Source of the DNA: Parastagonospora avenae f. sp. tritici 18332-5
Taxonomy: Eukaryota > Ascomycota > Dothideomycetes > Pleosporales > Phaeosphaeriaceae
Length of the DNA stretch: 64,000 bases
Reading direction: 5' to 3'
Assembly (NCBI GenBank): GCA_022559985.1
Contig: JAFJTR010000023.1
Location: 310,001-374,000, forward strand
Shown here piece after piece: positions 33,525 through 44,801 of the stretch (positions are counted from its first letter, which is position 1; the number at the start of each line of letters is the position of its first letter). Made by a program: the position numbers and the translations under genes. Below the pieces are notes generated by a model. It searched no databases. It was given only the letters and a program-made list of their open reading frames with translations, and had not been told where the DNA came from.

Positions 33525-34619
33525 ATGGCCGCTTTACAACCGCCTACAGGTCTTGGGTTCTTCCGAACGACTCGCATCTTCCTTGAGTTGAAGCCAACCG
33601 CGGGCGAAATATGCTGCATCTGCCTAGAACCCTACGGCCCCGGTCATAGGGCCGTACGCGTGCATTTTAGAGCATGTATGCACACCTTCGGACGATCGTG
33701 CCTAGATAGCTGGCTGGAAAGTGGCAGTCCAATGAGCCACTGCTGCCCGACTTGCCGGAAGCAATGGTATACTCCAAGCCCTGATACGGACGACATAAGA
33801 CAATCCTTAGCCGCGCGCTTTTTGGAAACCCTCACGCTATTGCGCAGTCGCATTCGTCGTAACCAGCCCGCAACGGCTGGTGTACACAATGTCACCGACA
33901 GCATCACTGGCCTTCCGCTCGGGGCCACCGCGCGGGAGATCATGAAGAGAATATCTGACGACCTTTCCCTACTTGAAGACATGGATTTCGAAAATCTGGG
34001 TAACTCGCTATATGTCCGACAACAGTTGTGGAATCTTGAATTTCGCTTCGAGCTGCTCCGCCAAAACGTGCAGGAGTCGCATGCGTCAAGGAGGACCTCT
34101 TCTCAATTCAATGTCCTTGGACTTCCGACACGGCCTTTCGATGACCTTGTTGGTATAGGGCCAGTGACAGATCGCTTCCCGGTCAATTTCCATCGAGACC
34201 GCGATTCTGTGGGGGTCCAAAGCCAGCATTCTGGCCACCAGCGGAATCCTTCCCTGCCACGAAACGAAGCAAGAACTAGATGGTCTACAAACACAACAAC
34301 AACAACAATACTCAGACCCAGCTTTGCCACTGAAAGATCTCCTCCACAGTACGACGAGGCGGTAGGGACGGAAGAATCGAATGATGCATTAGTTGAGCTG
34401 CAGGCATATTTGGACAGATATCCTCTTTCAAGCACACCAGACGAACGTCCAAGCAATTCTGCTACGGCTGCTAGTGGATCTCTAACTCCAGATGGAGCTC
34501 GGCCTGATATAAGGCCGACTTTTGAAGGCATTAGCCAAAATACACAAACGCGTATGGCTCAGATACCTGATACATCTAACATCCAGAACATGTCGTCTCT
34601 AAGCCACTACTCACTTTAG
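33525..34619 (+). CDS. RING-finger protein (putative E3 ubiquitin ligase)
   Basis: A single exon of 364 residues. The RING domain spans about 30-77: C30-x2-C33 (CCICLEPYG), C51-M-H53, C59 and C74-x2-C77 (CCPTCRKQW), the C3HC4/H2-like ligand order that binds two zinc ions and recruits an E2 enzyme. A helical region (about 100-185, with EIMKRISDDLSLLEDM) follows, then a long polar, Ser/Thr/Pro-rich tail including a CAA-repeat-encoded Asn/Thr run near 34290. No transmembrane segment. Target unknown. The start MAALQPPTGLGFF has a good context (GCCATGG) and no upstream in-frame ATG. Confidence 0.85.
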   Translation: MAALQPPTGLGFFRTTRIFLELKPTAGEICCICLEPYGPGHRAVRVHFRACMHTFGRSCLDSWLESGSPMSHCCPTCRKQWYTPSPDTDDIRQSLAARFLETLTLLRSRIRRNQPATAGVHNVTDSITGLPLGATAREIMKRISDDLSLLEDMDFENLGNSLYVRQQLWNLEFRFELLRQNVQESHASRRTSSQFNVLGLPTRPFDDLVGIGPVTDRFPVNFHRDRDSVGVQSQHSGHQRNPSLPRNEARTRWSTNTTTTTILRPSFATERSPPQYDEAVGTEESNDALVELQAYLDRYPLSSTPDERPSNSATAASGSLTPDGARPDIRPTFEGISQNTQTRMAQIPDTSNIQNMSSLSHYSL

Positions 34620-34724
34620 TGAGAGGAGCTACGATATCCATCGTCCCTTGTTCATGCATCGACGGATTTGTCAACTGGCTACAGCATGTGAGGAGGAAAT
34701 CGAAGAAGGACCGTCTCTCTTTGT

Positions 34725-36554
34725 TCATCTAGATGAGTTTCGTGCGACATACACGAGATGTTCGCGGTAAGGAGAGATATGACCATGCAGCCAAGACAAC
34801 TTGAAACCATTGTAACCTCCAGCTGCCGACTTGGTGAGCATCTTGTAATACTCCGGCACGCCACCCAACCAGATCAGCGGCTCTCTGGGCTTGTTCGGGA
34901 TATTTGTACCCATGTACCACTTCGCAAAGTTAGTGTCATAATCCAAATCCTCTCTTCCACACTCATTGACTTACCGAATCCGTGCTTGGGAGAAGCGAAG
35001 TATTCGCAAGCTCCCAGATCACCTTCTTGTACTGCTCTTCACTCTCCTTCTCCGCCTGAATCTTGTCGAGTCCTTTGTCGTCCATGTGCTTCATCACCTG
35101 TAAGATCCAGTTGCCCTGCAGCTCCGCGCATGTCGGGCCGTTACACAGAGCTGTTGGGGCTTGCGGTCCATAAGTAAAGAACATGTTCGGAAAATCCGAG
35201 ACGGCCAAACCGAGGTAAGTCTTCACTCCGTCTTTCCAATGGTCGCTCAAACTCTCGCCAGATGTGCCTTTAATGTCGATCTGCGTGAGTCCGCCGGTGA
35301 TTGCGTCGTAGCCTGTCGCACTGACGATGAAGTCGAATTCGTACTCCTTGTCCGCGGTCTTGACGCCTTTCTCAGTGATCTCCTGGATGGGCGTACCCTT
35401 GTCACTAACATCCACGAGCGTGACATTAGGCTGGTTGTAGATCTCAAAGTACTTGTTCTCCAGCGAAATGCGCTTGCAGCCAAAGGCATGCGGTTGTTCC
35501 ATTGGCGCAAGGATATCAGCAATCTTGGGATCGTTGATCTTGGCTCGCGTCTTGTCCCGCCAAAATCTGTATGCTTCGTGATTCGCATCCTTGCTGAAAA
35601 GCATGTCGTGGTACGTCGCGAGCCAGAAATGGAAATTGCCTTTGCCCCAGAGTTCTTCGTATACTGACTGGCGTTGCTCGGGATTGTCATCGAAAGTAGC
35701 ACGTGGGAGAAAGTTGAAGTTGAAGCCGGAGAAACTGTCGATACGCTTGGCATATAGATCGGGGTACTTGGGCTTGGGAATGGCTTGCTTTGGTGCGCTG
35801 AATTCGACCTGTCCCATGGGTAAGGACATGTTCGGGGTGCGTTGAAAGACTGTTAGATGGCCAGCTACTTTGCTGAGTTCTTGCGCCAATTGGACGCCGG
35901 TAGAGCCTGTCCCGACGATCGCGATCTTCTTTCCAGCAAGCTCGAGCTGCTCAATTGGCCAATCGGATGGATGTAGGAACTTTCCTGCGTTGTTTTAGTG
36001 CTCTTCTCAGACTCAGACTAGAGAGACATACCTTTGAACGATTCGACGCCTTTCCAATCTGGAATGTACCTCTTGGCTGCAAAGCCAGTGTTCAGCAACA
36101 TATACTTCGCCTTGTAAATCTCGCCAGCCTTAGTCTTTACCATCCATCGGCCTTGATTGTCATTCCAAGCCGCTGAAGAGACGAAGGTGTTGAACTGCGT
36201 GTCTTTTCTCAAATCCCACTTCTTAGCCACATACGCAAAATAAGCACGCAATTCTTCGCTGCCAGGGAAGCGCTGCTTCCACGTCCAATCTTCCCACAAG
36301 TCTGGATCAGAGAATTCATAGTGCGGTATTTCACTATCGACGCGCGCTCCAGGATATCGGTTCCAAAACCAGACACCTCCGTAATCTGCACCGTGTTCGA
36401 CGAGCTTAACCTTGTATCCTGCGTCGCGGAGGATCTTCAGCTGATAGACGCCTCCAAACCCAGCGCCTACGATAAGAGCATCGAGCTCTTCGGTGTGTGC
36501 GCCGTTCGAGTTGCCATTTAGAGAGTCGGCTTTCAATTCGTCGATCGAACCCAT
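34725..36554 (-). CDS. FAD-dependent Baeyer-Villiger monooxygenase
   Basis: Inserts oxygen next to a ketone to form an ester or lactone, using NADPH and FAD. Three exons (36554-36032, 35984-34975, 34919-34725) give 575 residues. The FAD Rossmann motif VGAGFGG lies near residue 30, followed by GGVWFWNRYPGARVD, which is typical of the cyclohexanone/steroid type. The Baeyer-Villiger fingerprint FKGKFLHPSDWP lies at about 173-184 and is formed across the first splice join. The NADPH Rossmann motif IVGTGSTGVQ is near 197. The second join gives DSWYMGTNIPNKPRE, also a family hallmark. The chain continues about 20 residues beyond the usual GYNGFKLS end (WLHGHISPYREHLV). Substrate unknown. No other secondary-metabolism gene adjoins it. 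Confidence 0.95.
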
Positions 36555-38146
36555 GACAGTAATATAACGATGTAATTTGATTGACGAGTACTGAGAATTC
36601 AGAAAGATTAGACCATTTGTCTGAGGAGAGTGACACTTCTACTGAGGAATCGCGGATAAGAGAGTACAAAACCATGTGGATGTGTGACAGAACTATCGTT
36701 CGCTCCTAGCCCGTCTTCGCCACGCCGTGCTCCACAGACAACGCAACCTAACAATCGAAGTAGGTGGGTCGCCACCCAATATCATACATCATACTTGAAG
36801 TGTGGATGCATACGCATGTTGACTAATATGATATCTGCATGGGATTGGCCATAGTCTTGCAGGAATTCTGCGGCGCGGCTCGTTGGCATTCCGCCATGTA
36901 CCCAAGCGTTCGGGACACTTGTTTGACATACGTGACGGATATAAGCGCAGAATGCTTGCAATCGAAGGTCTCTTAGTAGGATGTCGAGTACTGTACGATG
37001 GCTACAGATATCACGCGAATCCGTTACTTTACAATTGCATTGGTTCAGGAATGTTTGATGCCTACATTGCCCACGGCCACACGGCTACCCCGCTTCACAC
37101 TTACCGTACCACCATGCTATCTGCATGCTACCCGATGATATGGTAGACCATGTCTTGGCTGGTGGATGCACTTTACCGATGCCGCGCTAGAGCCTGATGT
37201 AGAACTGTTCCGAGCCCTTGCGCGGCACAACAGCTTTGAGATACTTCATTCTGGTATCCCTTTGGTTCTTGATCCTGGGCTCATGTTTAGTAGCTTTGTG
37301 TGCGTTTCATGAATTCAAGGCCGTGACATGATCAGTGGCATCGTCTAACGACTAGAGGCTGGATTGCTTGATCGCCACGATAGAGTCACTTTTCCACTCT
37401 CACCATCGCGACTGGTCGTGTATCCAACGAATAGGACAATAATCCTATGGAAGATGAGAATCGCAATCGACGGCTGATTACCCGCAATCTCGATCGGTCT
37501 GCCGCGCGTACCGCCCCGTACATTTCTGCAAACATGTGGCGTAGTCCTTCCTCTCGTTCTTCATTCGTATCCACTCCGCGCAGGGCTGCCCTTTGCCATC
37601 AGCAATTTCAAAATTCACAGGATATAGACGGCAGCGACGTAACAAAGTTTTTGCGGTACGCTCATTTGACGGAATCCTGGTAGTTGCGACTGCAAGGCTA
37701 ATTCTATTGGAGAAGGATTGTTGCAGAACCATTATTCGAAGTCAATGCGAATGCCAACGCGGCGCAGTAATAGACCATGTTTTCCAAGACTCTGATAACA
37801 TGTGGTTTCCTGAATAAGTAAGAGCAAACTATACTCAAAGGCTTTTTTCCTTTCTTCGTCGAAACGCAGACCATAGCTATTTTCAATCGCTGTCAGTACC
37901 TTTGAAGGAGCACTCATCGAAACATGGACACTCTTCGCAGTTGGAAGTATCGTTATTAAGACGAGAATTTTCTGTCGCACGAAAATGGTTGGATTCGCCG
38001 GGTACTGCGCGATGACTACCTTATTTTCTTTGCTTGGGTAAATTGGTCCGAACAGCTAAAGCGAGCAAACTGACACTCTCTAGGCCTCTTACACTGCGAT
38101 GACAGTTGCGGCACATATAGTTGGCGGAACTAGCGATAAGTCTTAC
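36555..38146. other. gene-poor region with scattered coding-like fragments
   Basis: About 1.6 kb. On the minus strand two isolated stretches have protein-like composition: near 37870 (SYGLRFDEERKKAFEYS) and near 37560 (DTNEEREEGLRHMFAEMYG). I cannot join them into a gene. They may be remnants or further exons of the fragmentary gene upstream on that strand. Confidence 0.35.
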
Positions 38147-38774
38147 CTGACGATCGAGCAGCGCTGATCCTTCTCCCCAGAGGAAGCTGCCATGCGCCAG
38201 AAGGGGGCCAAATGGTTCATGGTGGTATGGTACACCTACATCGGGCTGATCTGGACACTCAAGTTCAACTTTTTGTTCCTGTTTCGGCGCATCGTTAGTG
38301 TCAGTCACATCAAGATTGTCATCATTCCGACAATGGCGTTTGTGGGAGCCATGGGTGTGGCTATCTGAATTCTCCTCGCAACAGCATGTCGTCCCTTCCA
38401 TAAGCTGTGGCAAATTCTCCCAGATCCGGGAAGTAAGTATACCTACTCCCAACTTGCTGCTTCTGCTGAAAATACTTCGTAAGACTCTGCATACCGCAAA
38501 GCCCCGTCTTCCTGATCACTGTTCTCGTACTCAACCTCGTTACCGACATGTGTATTATCATCATCCCGATACCTATCATATTCCCTCTGAGAATCACTTG
38601 AGGCCGTAAAATTGGAATCATGTTCATATTCAGTGCTAGAATATTTGTCATGATTGCAGCAGTCTTGCGAGTTTACTTTGTCTTGTCACTTCAGCAAGGA
38701 CAAACAGCCGCAATCTGGTCCTGTCGGGAAGACTTCGTCGCTATCGTCGTAGGCCAGGCTACCATGGTTCGTCC
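38147..38774 (-). CDS. possible multi-exon acidic hypothetical protein (incomplete model)
   Basis: Three segments on the minus strand splice in frame. The first ends at 38690 (SLAYDDSDEVFPTGPDC). It joins over an intron ending CTAG to 38635-38447 (TEYEHDSNFTASSDSQREYD, EVEYENSDQEDGALRYAE). That joins via GTAGGT...ATAG to 38360-38147 (KRHCRNDDNLDVTDTND, EPFGPLLAHGSFLWGEGSAL), which ends at a GTAAGA donor. Reading through that donor instead gives NYMCRNCHRSVRG and a TAA at 38021. The 5' end is missing: an in-frame TAA lies just upstream of 38774, and a second coding-like frame lies at 38776-38963. It may be a decayed gene. No family recognised. Confidence 0.35.
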
Positions 38775-39623
38775 CTTATGCACACATCGGTTCTGGACCC
38801 GCCTCTCTACAAACTCTTCGACATATGAGCTTTCCGGTGGAAGTGTTGCGAAAAAAACCTTGTCGGCCGTGGGGTCTCCCGCACGGGCCGGTACTGTTTG
38901 CCCCAGGTTCCACCGCATGTGTGCTCTCACGCACTTCCCCATTGGGACTAGTGCGTGCTCCATTCAGTACATAGGCCTCTCTATCCCATAGCCTAATACT
39001 ACATGATTCTCCCCAACCTTGACGCTTGACAAACCTCACGGCTGGATTTTCGCAACTTAAAAGCCCCGTACCACATCAGCGCCCTGCGCACTCGACGAAA
39101 TGAAAGCGAGGAGCACATCATACCAGGTGACTCACAGAACTATGTCGCTACCACAGGCGATGTAAGGCAGGAGGATGAGATGGACAGGATGCCGATGAGC
39201 TGAAGGGTTCTTGGCCGGCTTCAACATGTGGCGGGGCGATGTTCAGGCACATCTCATTGAAGACTGTGTAGCTTTAACACCATCTAAACAATTGATCAAC
39301 CATTTAAACACTTGATCATATGCTAACTAGATGCTGAGTCTATCTAAACTCGTACATCAATATACTAGCTGTTTGACGGTACCTCGAGTGTGAGTAGGAC
39401 GCGCTTGAGTTCATAGAGCGAATCGTAGTAGCCCCGCTGAGGCGAAAGTGACAGCGCAAACTCGTAGGTTTTGCTCGTCTCTGAGCGTCACTTACATTCA
39501 CATTCACCACATTTGCTTAAACTCCCACATACTTTCCGTCGCACACTATTAAGGCCCAACCTTTAAAGCCTGAAATCGGCGTACAAGTATTTATAGCAAT
39601 TATGATTCTAGTTCTTCTATCAT

Positions 39624-39703
39624 TACTAAGGTTCAGTGGTCTGAGCGTTTCTGACAATCAAATTACTACAAGGCGGGTTCAATTCCCGTAGTAGATGACG
39701 TGT
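39624..39703 (+). other. degenerate tRNA-like element
   Basis: GGTTCAGTGGTCTGAGC resembles a tRNA D arm/A box (stem GTTC-GAGC). GCGGGTTCAATTCCCGT forms a full T arm/B box (five-base stem, seven-base loop) at the expected distance. The acceptor stem (ATTACTA against AGTAGAT) and the anticodon stem pair poorly. It is probably a tRNA pseudogene or the head of a tRNA-derived short element rather than a working tRNA. Confidence 0.3.
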
Positions 39704-39944
39704 GTTCGACTCCTAGAGGAGGCTGCCACCATTGTAGAACCTGATCTAGTTAAAGGATATATGGATGAAACTTCAGCCTGTTAGTGATATTGTTGGTATG
39801 GCTTCGCACTAGTGCTGAAAGGAAATAACGATAACTAGGAATGCATTCTGTTCGGTGATTCTTGTTGACTTCCTTGTACTAAGGAGGAGACCTACAGAAG
39901 AGATGGGCTCAGGGGTTCTGGTCTGAGCGCTGCTCGGACGCTGC

Positions 39945-39998
39945 GATCAGCGCGTCTGACCGCGTGACCGAGATCAGTGCGCCTGATCGCGTAGTTGA
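39945..39998 (+). repeat. two 27-bp direct repeats differing only by transitions
   Basis: Copies 39945-39971 and 39972-39998 begin GATCAG and end GA. They differ at seven positions, every one a purine-purine or pyrimidine-pyrimidine change. Immediately upstream is further GC-rich, partly palindromic sequence. Confidence 0.75.
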
Positions 39999-40277
39999 GA
40001 TATTGACGATACTTGTGATCCGACAGATATATTCATTTCTTTTTGCCTTTTGATAACATCTAAGTACTCACGTCTATTTTATTCATCATTATGCTTTTTA
40101 AATAGATTACTACCGATGTCTGCGAAATGACAATGTGAATGAGCGCATCTTTCACCTATAGCAAAGATGACGCTAGTTAGGTCGCGTGCTGAGTAAGTCT
40201 TGACTTTCGCTGTGTCGTCTGCGGTTTCCTGTCTCTCTTCCGCTCTTCTATACATCTCCTCCAGATTCCCAGAGACC

Positions 40278-41131
40278 ATGGAAGACGTCCTCGATACAAA
40301 AACGAGTGCCATACGAATGGATCTACCAGACTCTACTGCGGCACGCCTCGATGTCTTCCGCTTTCTCGATCTTCCCACGGATCCGCCATCTTGTATTCCC
40401 GTTGCGAAATTGCTCCACGAAATAACAACTCAGAGCTTCGGAACTACATCTACAGCTACGCCAACGAGAACGGTGTTCGACTCCACGCTAGGATCTTGCC
40501 CACCCAAGGCGCCACCTCACCTCACTGGAAGCTATTGGAACGGTCATTCCTGGGCCTCACACGCACATGCCGCGCCATTCGGGGACGAATACATGCCAAC
40601 ATTCGCCGACAACTATTTCCTCGAAGTCTCGCGCACCCAACTCCCTGCGTTCCTAGATCAGCTCGTACCCAAGGATGCCGCCCGCCGCGCCGAATTCGCA
40701 TGTATTCTCGTGCTCAAAATATACTGTGTGCCCAAATCGATCGGCTCACCTGGTAACATCGACATTATCCCTCTTCTAGAGCTTAGTACGATGGCGAAGC
40801 GCATTGTACCCTGTGTGTAAAACAACCATCCGTGCGGCATTAATAACATTGCAATTATGCGTCTTGAGCCGATGAAATGGAGTGCCTCCTGGCAAGATCT
40901 CGCTCGTATCAGGCTGAAGGAGTTGGCCGTCAGACCGTATCACACGCACTTGCGGGTGGAATTGGTGGTTAATCAGGGGTGCAGAAGAAGTGGAACAAGT
41001 GCTGGCCCCTGATCACGGTCAAGAACGATCTGAGGGAAGATTCGATCACATGGGCTCGTCACCGTGGGATGCGCGACTGTGTTCAGTCCAAGGCTGTCAA
41101 GTTCACGGTGGACTTTGAGCCGGATGAGTAG
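40278..41131 (+). pseudogene. decayed member of the F-box-like LPxELRNxIY family
   Basis: Starts MEDVLDTKTSA and reaches RLDVFRFLDLP, the family's first-exon end, but the donor expected at about 40381 reads GA instead of GT. The second exon would begin at AGCTTCGGAAC (ELRNYIYSYANENG), as in the related genes at 57.1 and 58.3 kb. After LTRTCRAIR an extra base in a G run near 40585 shifts the frame to DEYMPTFADNYFLEVSR. Homology continues past a stop at 40818-40820, with MKWSASWQDLARIRLKELAV and ITVKNDLREDSITWARH, to a TAG at 41129-41131. Lost donor, frameshift and stop together mark a pseudogene. The intact family protein is of unknown function, with an F-box-like N-terminus. Confidence 0.6.
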
Positions 41132-42128
41132 CCTGGGATGCTTGGCTCTGGTGTATCTTGAAGGAATCATAGCGATAAATGCCACAAGGCTTGGAGCTTT
41201 GTATAAATCCAGTCTGCTTGAACCTGTCCTGATTTGCTTCGCAAAATCCCTTCATAGGCATCTGCCTAAGCACTAGTTGCCCCTGTCAATCATGTTCCGT
41301 ACACGTAAAACCCACTCGCGCAAGATAATGGCCCATTGTGGCTGTTCAAAAGTCATCCTATACATGACCGATCGAACACAAATGCACTTTCAAACCCGCT
41401 GTAAGCTGATCTGATCGACGCTGCTACATGTGTTTACAAAGTCAGACCTCGAGTGAGCATTAGAACCGAGGGATTAAGACTACGCATCTCAAGACTAACC
41501 TCAAATCCCATCTCATAGCCCACATTCATCCCAAAATCTACGACCCATGTGAGCAAATCACCGCTCTCCATCTACTTCCTCCCTACACTATTCCAGCACC
41601 ATTAACTACATCCAAGTCTCACCATACCACCTTTTCGCTATTGTAGCACAAACCCAACTGACACCGACATAATCACGCACTCAGACTCATCTCCACTTTG
41701 AAATGATATGTAGCTGCCCGTCCGCATTTGTTATCCTCACTCCGCGAGCCATTCATACCCAGGAACCTACCATACAAAGCTCATCGAGGCGTAGAACATT
41801 GCTTCACGAAAGGTCTCACCGCGCGCTGAACATGTTGGGGTATATCCAGGCTGCGGTATTGCATACAGCAAAGGGCTGACTCAACACGACCTGGCAACAA
41901 CAAAGCAATATCAAGCTTCGCTGGTAAGTAAGAATGCAATAGAGAAAGGGGCGATGCTGAATATACATTTCATACTCCAGCTATCTCGCGCTATCGCGAA
42001 CACACACAAAATCCAACATGTACAATACCAGTACAACTCATTTCGTACCTGAATCCCTCCTCCTCCCCAAACATGCCCAACGATAAAAGCCCCAATGTCT
42101 ACCTACAAAACCAGAAACGCATGATATC
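41132..42128. other. intergenic, no gene seen
   Basis: 1 kb downstream of the pseudogene and of the MAPKK stop. C/A-rich in its middle part. No gene or repeat seen. Confidence 0.5.
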
Positions 42129-43662
42129 TTACTGCGGCACTTCATTGTTCCACCTTCTCGGCGCAGGCGGCAGTCCAGCAACCGGCGCCCCTCGCGACGA
42201 TCCCGGCCTGGAGTTGGGCCCGTCTGATGGCGCCGGCGCCGGTCGGATAGGCAGATTCATGACGTTTTGGCCGCCTATGCTTGTGCTGCTGGAGGTTCGG
42301 GCGGGATATTGGGGGCGTGGGGGTGCGGGTGCGGACATGGAGCCGTTGGGGGTGTGTGATCGGACGTCGGCGGAACCTCTCCTTTCGATGGATGGCTTCT
42401 CTTTGAGCTGTTCTTTGATGCTGGCTGCTGAGGGGGCGGGGGCGAGATAAGATTTGCGCTTGTTGTGCTCCATCATGCTGACGGCCCAGGCTTCGAGGTC
42501 GACGGGGGTGCGCTTGGCGGCTTGGAGGAAGGCATCGTGGTCCTGGTTCAGTCAGTATGAGTAGTCTAACAGATATTGGGGTGACTTACATAAAGCTCCC
42601 TGGGAGTAGGTCGCTCCGCAGGGTCCTTCATCAGACACTTGGCGATCATGTCTTCCAGAATCGAAGGGAAAGCATCGCTCTTGGGCAGCTTTGGTGATGG
42701 CTCCAAAACAATCTGCTGCAAAAGATCGAGGATACCCTGAGGTCCACCAGCTTCGTCGTCATCGCCGCTGCCGGAAAAGGGGAATTTTCCGATAGCCAGC
42801 TCCATGAGCGAAAGTCCCACACTCCAGACATCCGACTTCACCGTGTATGGCGACCCTTGTATCCGCTCTGGCGCCATGTATGTACCAGTTCCAACAAAAG
42901 TTTCGGCGATCGAACCTTCCAGCTCACTTGACACTCCGAAGTCACATAGCTTGATCGAGCCTTTGGAGTTTACTAGGATGTTGGACGGTTTTAAATCTCG
43001 ATGCATGATGCGATGCGCGCTGTATAAGTAGGCAAGGCCGCCAAGTACGGCTTCGGCAATTTTTCCGAGGACATCGACGCGGACAGGGCCAAATGTCCGG
43101 GATACCCAGTCGAGGGATCTGGTGTTGTTGGTCAGTTGCTGCACATCTGCGCCATAGGCCTGGTGTCACATACCCCACATCCATGTACTCCATGCACATA
43201 ATGACATCCCCGCTGCTGTTTTGGAAGGCGCCGTAAAAGTCGACAATGTACTCTGAATTGCAGTCGTGCATGATGCGCAGCTCCCGCACTATCCGCTTTC
43301 GCACCTCGTTCTTTGCCTCGACGTGTATGACCTAAATATGTCAGCTTCTGCTGCAGTCTGGCTCGAACTGCCACTCCACGCACCTTCCTCGCCATGACAA
43401 CCTTGGTCGCGGTATGTTGGACTTTGCTGACTGTTCCTCCGTTGCCTGAGCCCAATTCTCGCAGCACTATCAGGTCCTCAGCCTTCAAGTCCAGCTGAAA
43501 TTCCACTCCAATCTCCAGCGTGTCCTGCTTGTCGTCGTTGGCTATGCCACCGGGAACCTGCGCATCGCCGGCTGAGGGCGCAGGCTTTGGCGGAGGTGCA
43601 CTGAGAGCAAGACCCTTGAGGTTCTTCCTCTTCATCGTCTTCGGCTTCATGAGGTCGCCCAT
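42129..43662 (-). CDS. STE7: MAP kinase kinase, Ste7 type
   Basis: Dual-specificity kinase of the mating/filamentation (Fus3/Kss1-type) MAPK cascade. Four exons (43662-43384, 43331-43174, 43118-42590, 42542-42129) give 459 residues. A basic docking-type start MGDLMKPKTMKRKNLKGLAL precedes the kinase domain (about 60-330). The Gly loop ELGSGNGGTVSKV, ATP-binding Lys in VMARK, catalytic loop HRDLKPSNIL and DFG in LCDFGVSSEL are all present. The activation segment SIAETFVGTGTYMAPER has the MAPKK-type Ser/Thr phospho-sites. HVEAKNEVRKRIVRELRIMH and CMEYMDVGSLDWV are typical of the Ste7 group rather than Pbs2 or Mkk1. The C-terminal 120 residues are Pro/Ser-rich and disordered. All three joins restore kinase sequence. 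Confidence 0.95.
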
Positions 43663-44801
43663 GATTGTGGTTGTGTGCGCCGGGCGCTATCAAACGTGGT
43701 ATATAGGGTGACGGAACGGGTGTGGAAGCGGTACAGAACAAAGGCAAAGCTGCCCTGCTGTATGTAAAGGTAAGAGCGCAAGGCAGCGCTGCCTGCTGTT
43801 TCGAATTTGCCGCCGAAGATGGGTCAACAATGGTACGCCAATCACGGCAGGACTCCTAATAGAGGACAGCGTTTATTGGATTGCCAGATCCGGGAGAGCG
43901 CAGTAGCTAATCTTCACAATCAGAGGTCAGCAGGGCTCTATTGGGAAAACAGCGACATGTACGAAAGGCCGTGTCTTGGGCGTGCGTTGGGTGGAAGACG
44001 GGCTCAGGAGAGATGCGTGAAGTTGGGCAGGGCAGTCCGTCTAGCGGGGCGCGTTCACGAGTTGGTGGGGGTGTGCAAGCGGGCGGGCCAGACAGACTTT
44101 TGCAAGGCTGCGCCTGAGCTGAAAATAGAAGACGAGAGGTCCTGGGGATGGTACAAGGACTCTGCAGATGATGAAGAGCAGTCTCTCCTTTCATAGCTAC
44201 TGATCCAGTCCACGATGCATCGCTCAGGAGGTTTCAGACTTTTGCAGCCGTCCATGCTTCACTTGTTCCAGCCCACGAGTTTACCACGCACGTGTATGAC
44301 GACCATGCTATATCACACGACATATCGATCCGTAATTTGTACCTTGACGGACCTGCACCTCTAGTCCCGCCTCGCTGTCAGGCCAGCGTTCCGATCCGGA
44401 CACCACGAAGATAACCGCGACCAGCGTAGCCGTACTTCGTGCTGCCCACCTAAACCTCGGGGGCCTGTGCGCTGCGCTAAGGACCACCTGCCGTCTGACT
44501 TGCATCCAGCCATCCATCTCATCCATTAAGTTGATTGTTGCATCAGGAGGGAAGGAATGCCGATTGCTTGCACGACCAAGTTTGGTTCACATGGCCATGA
44601 CTTGCGTTTTCCCATTCGCCGCACAATTTAATCTATATGATCGCGCCAACCAATTGTGGATATACTCCGTGGATCTTCGTCGCACCACCGCCTAATTTCG
44701 TCTAAAGATATATCTTTTGCCATGTCCGCTATTTGCGTTTCAAGTGATTCTCGAGGTTTGCTCGGTTCGATAACCATCCTGTTCCCTAGATCGTGACCAC
44801 A
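43663..44801. other. divergent intergenic region, no gene seen
   Basis: 1.1 kb between the divergent MAPKK and UstYa-like genes, so both promoters lie here. An open frame at 43807-44196 (+) has no family likeness and a Gly/Arg bias, and I do not accept it. Confidence 0.5.

Larger units (their letters stand above)
38775..40277. other. gene-poor region with short repeats
   Basis: Apart from a possible 5' fragment at 38776-38963, no gene is seen. The stretch holds a tRNA-like element and a 27-bp tandem repeat, described separately. The part 39280-39660 is A/T-rich relative to its surroundings. Confidence 0.45.

Noticed and set aside
34290..34315. CAA microsatellite as a separate element
   Set aside because: It is a short run inside the RING protein's disordered tail, encoding Asn/Thr; ordinary for fungal coding sequence.
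43807..44196. Plus-strand open frame of 129 codons between MAPKK and the UstYa-like gene
   Set aside because: No family likeness, Gly/Arg-rich, sits in a divergent promoter.
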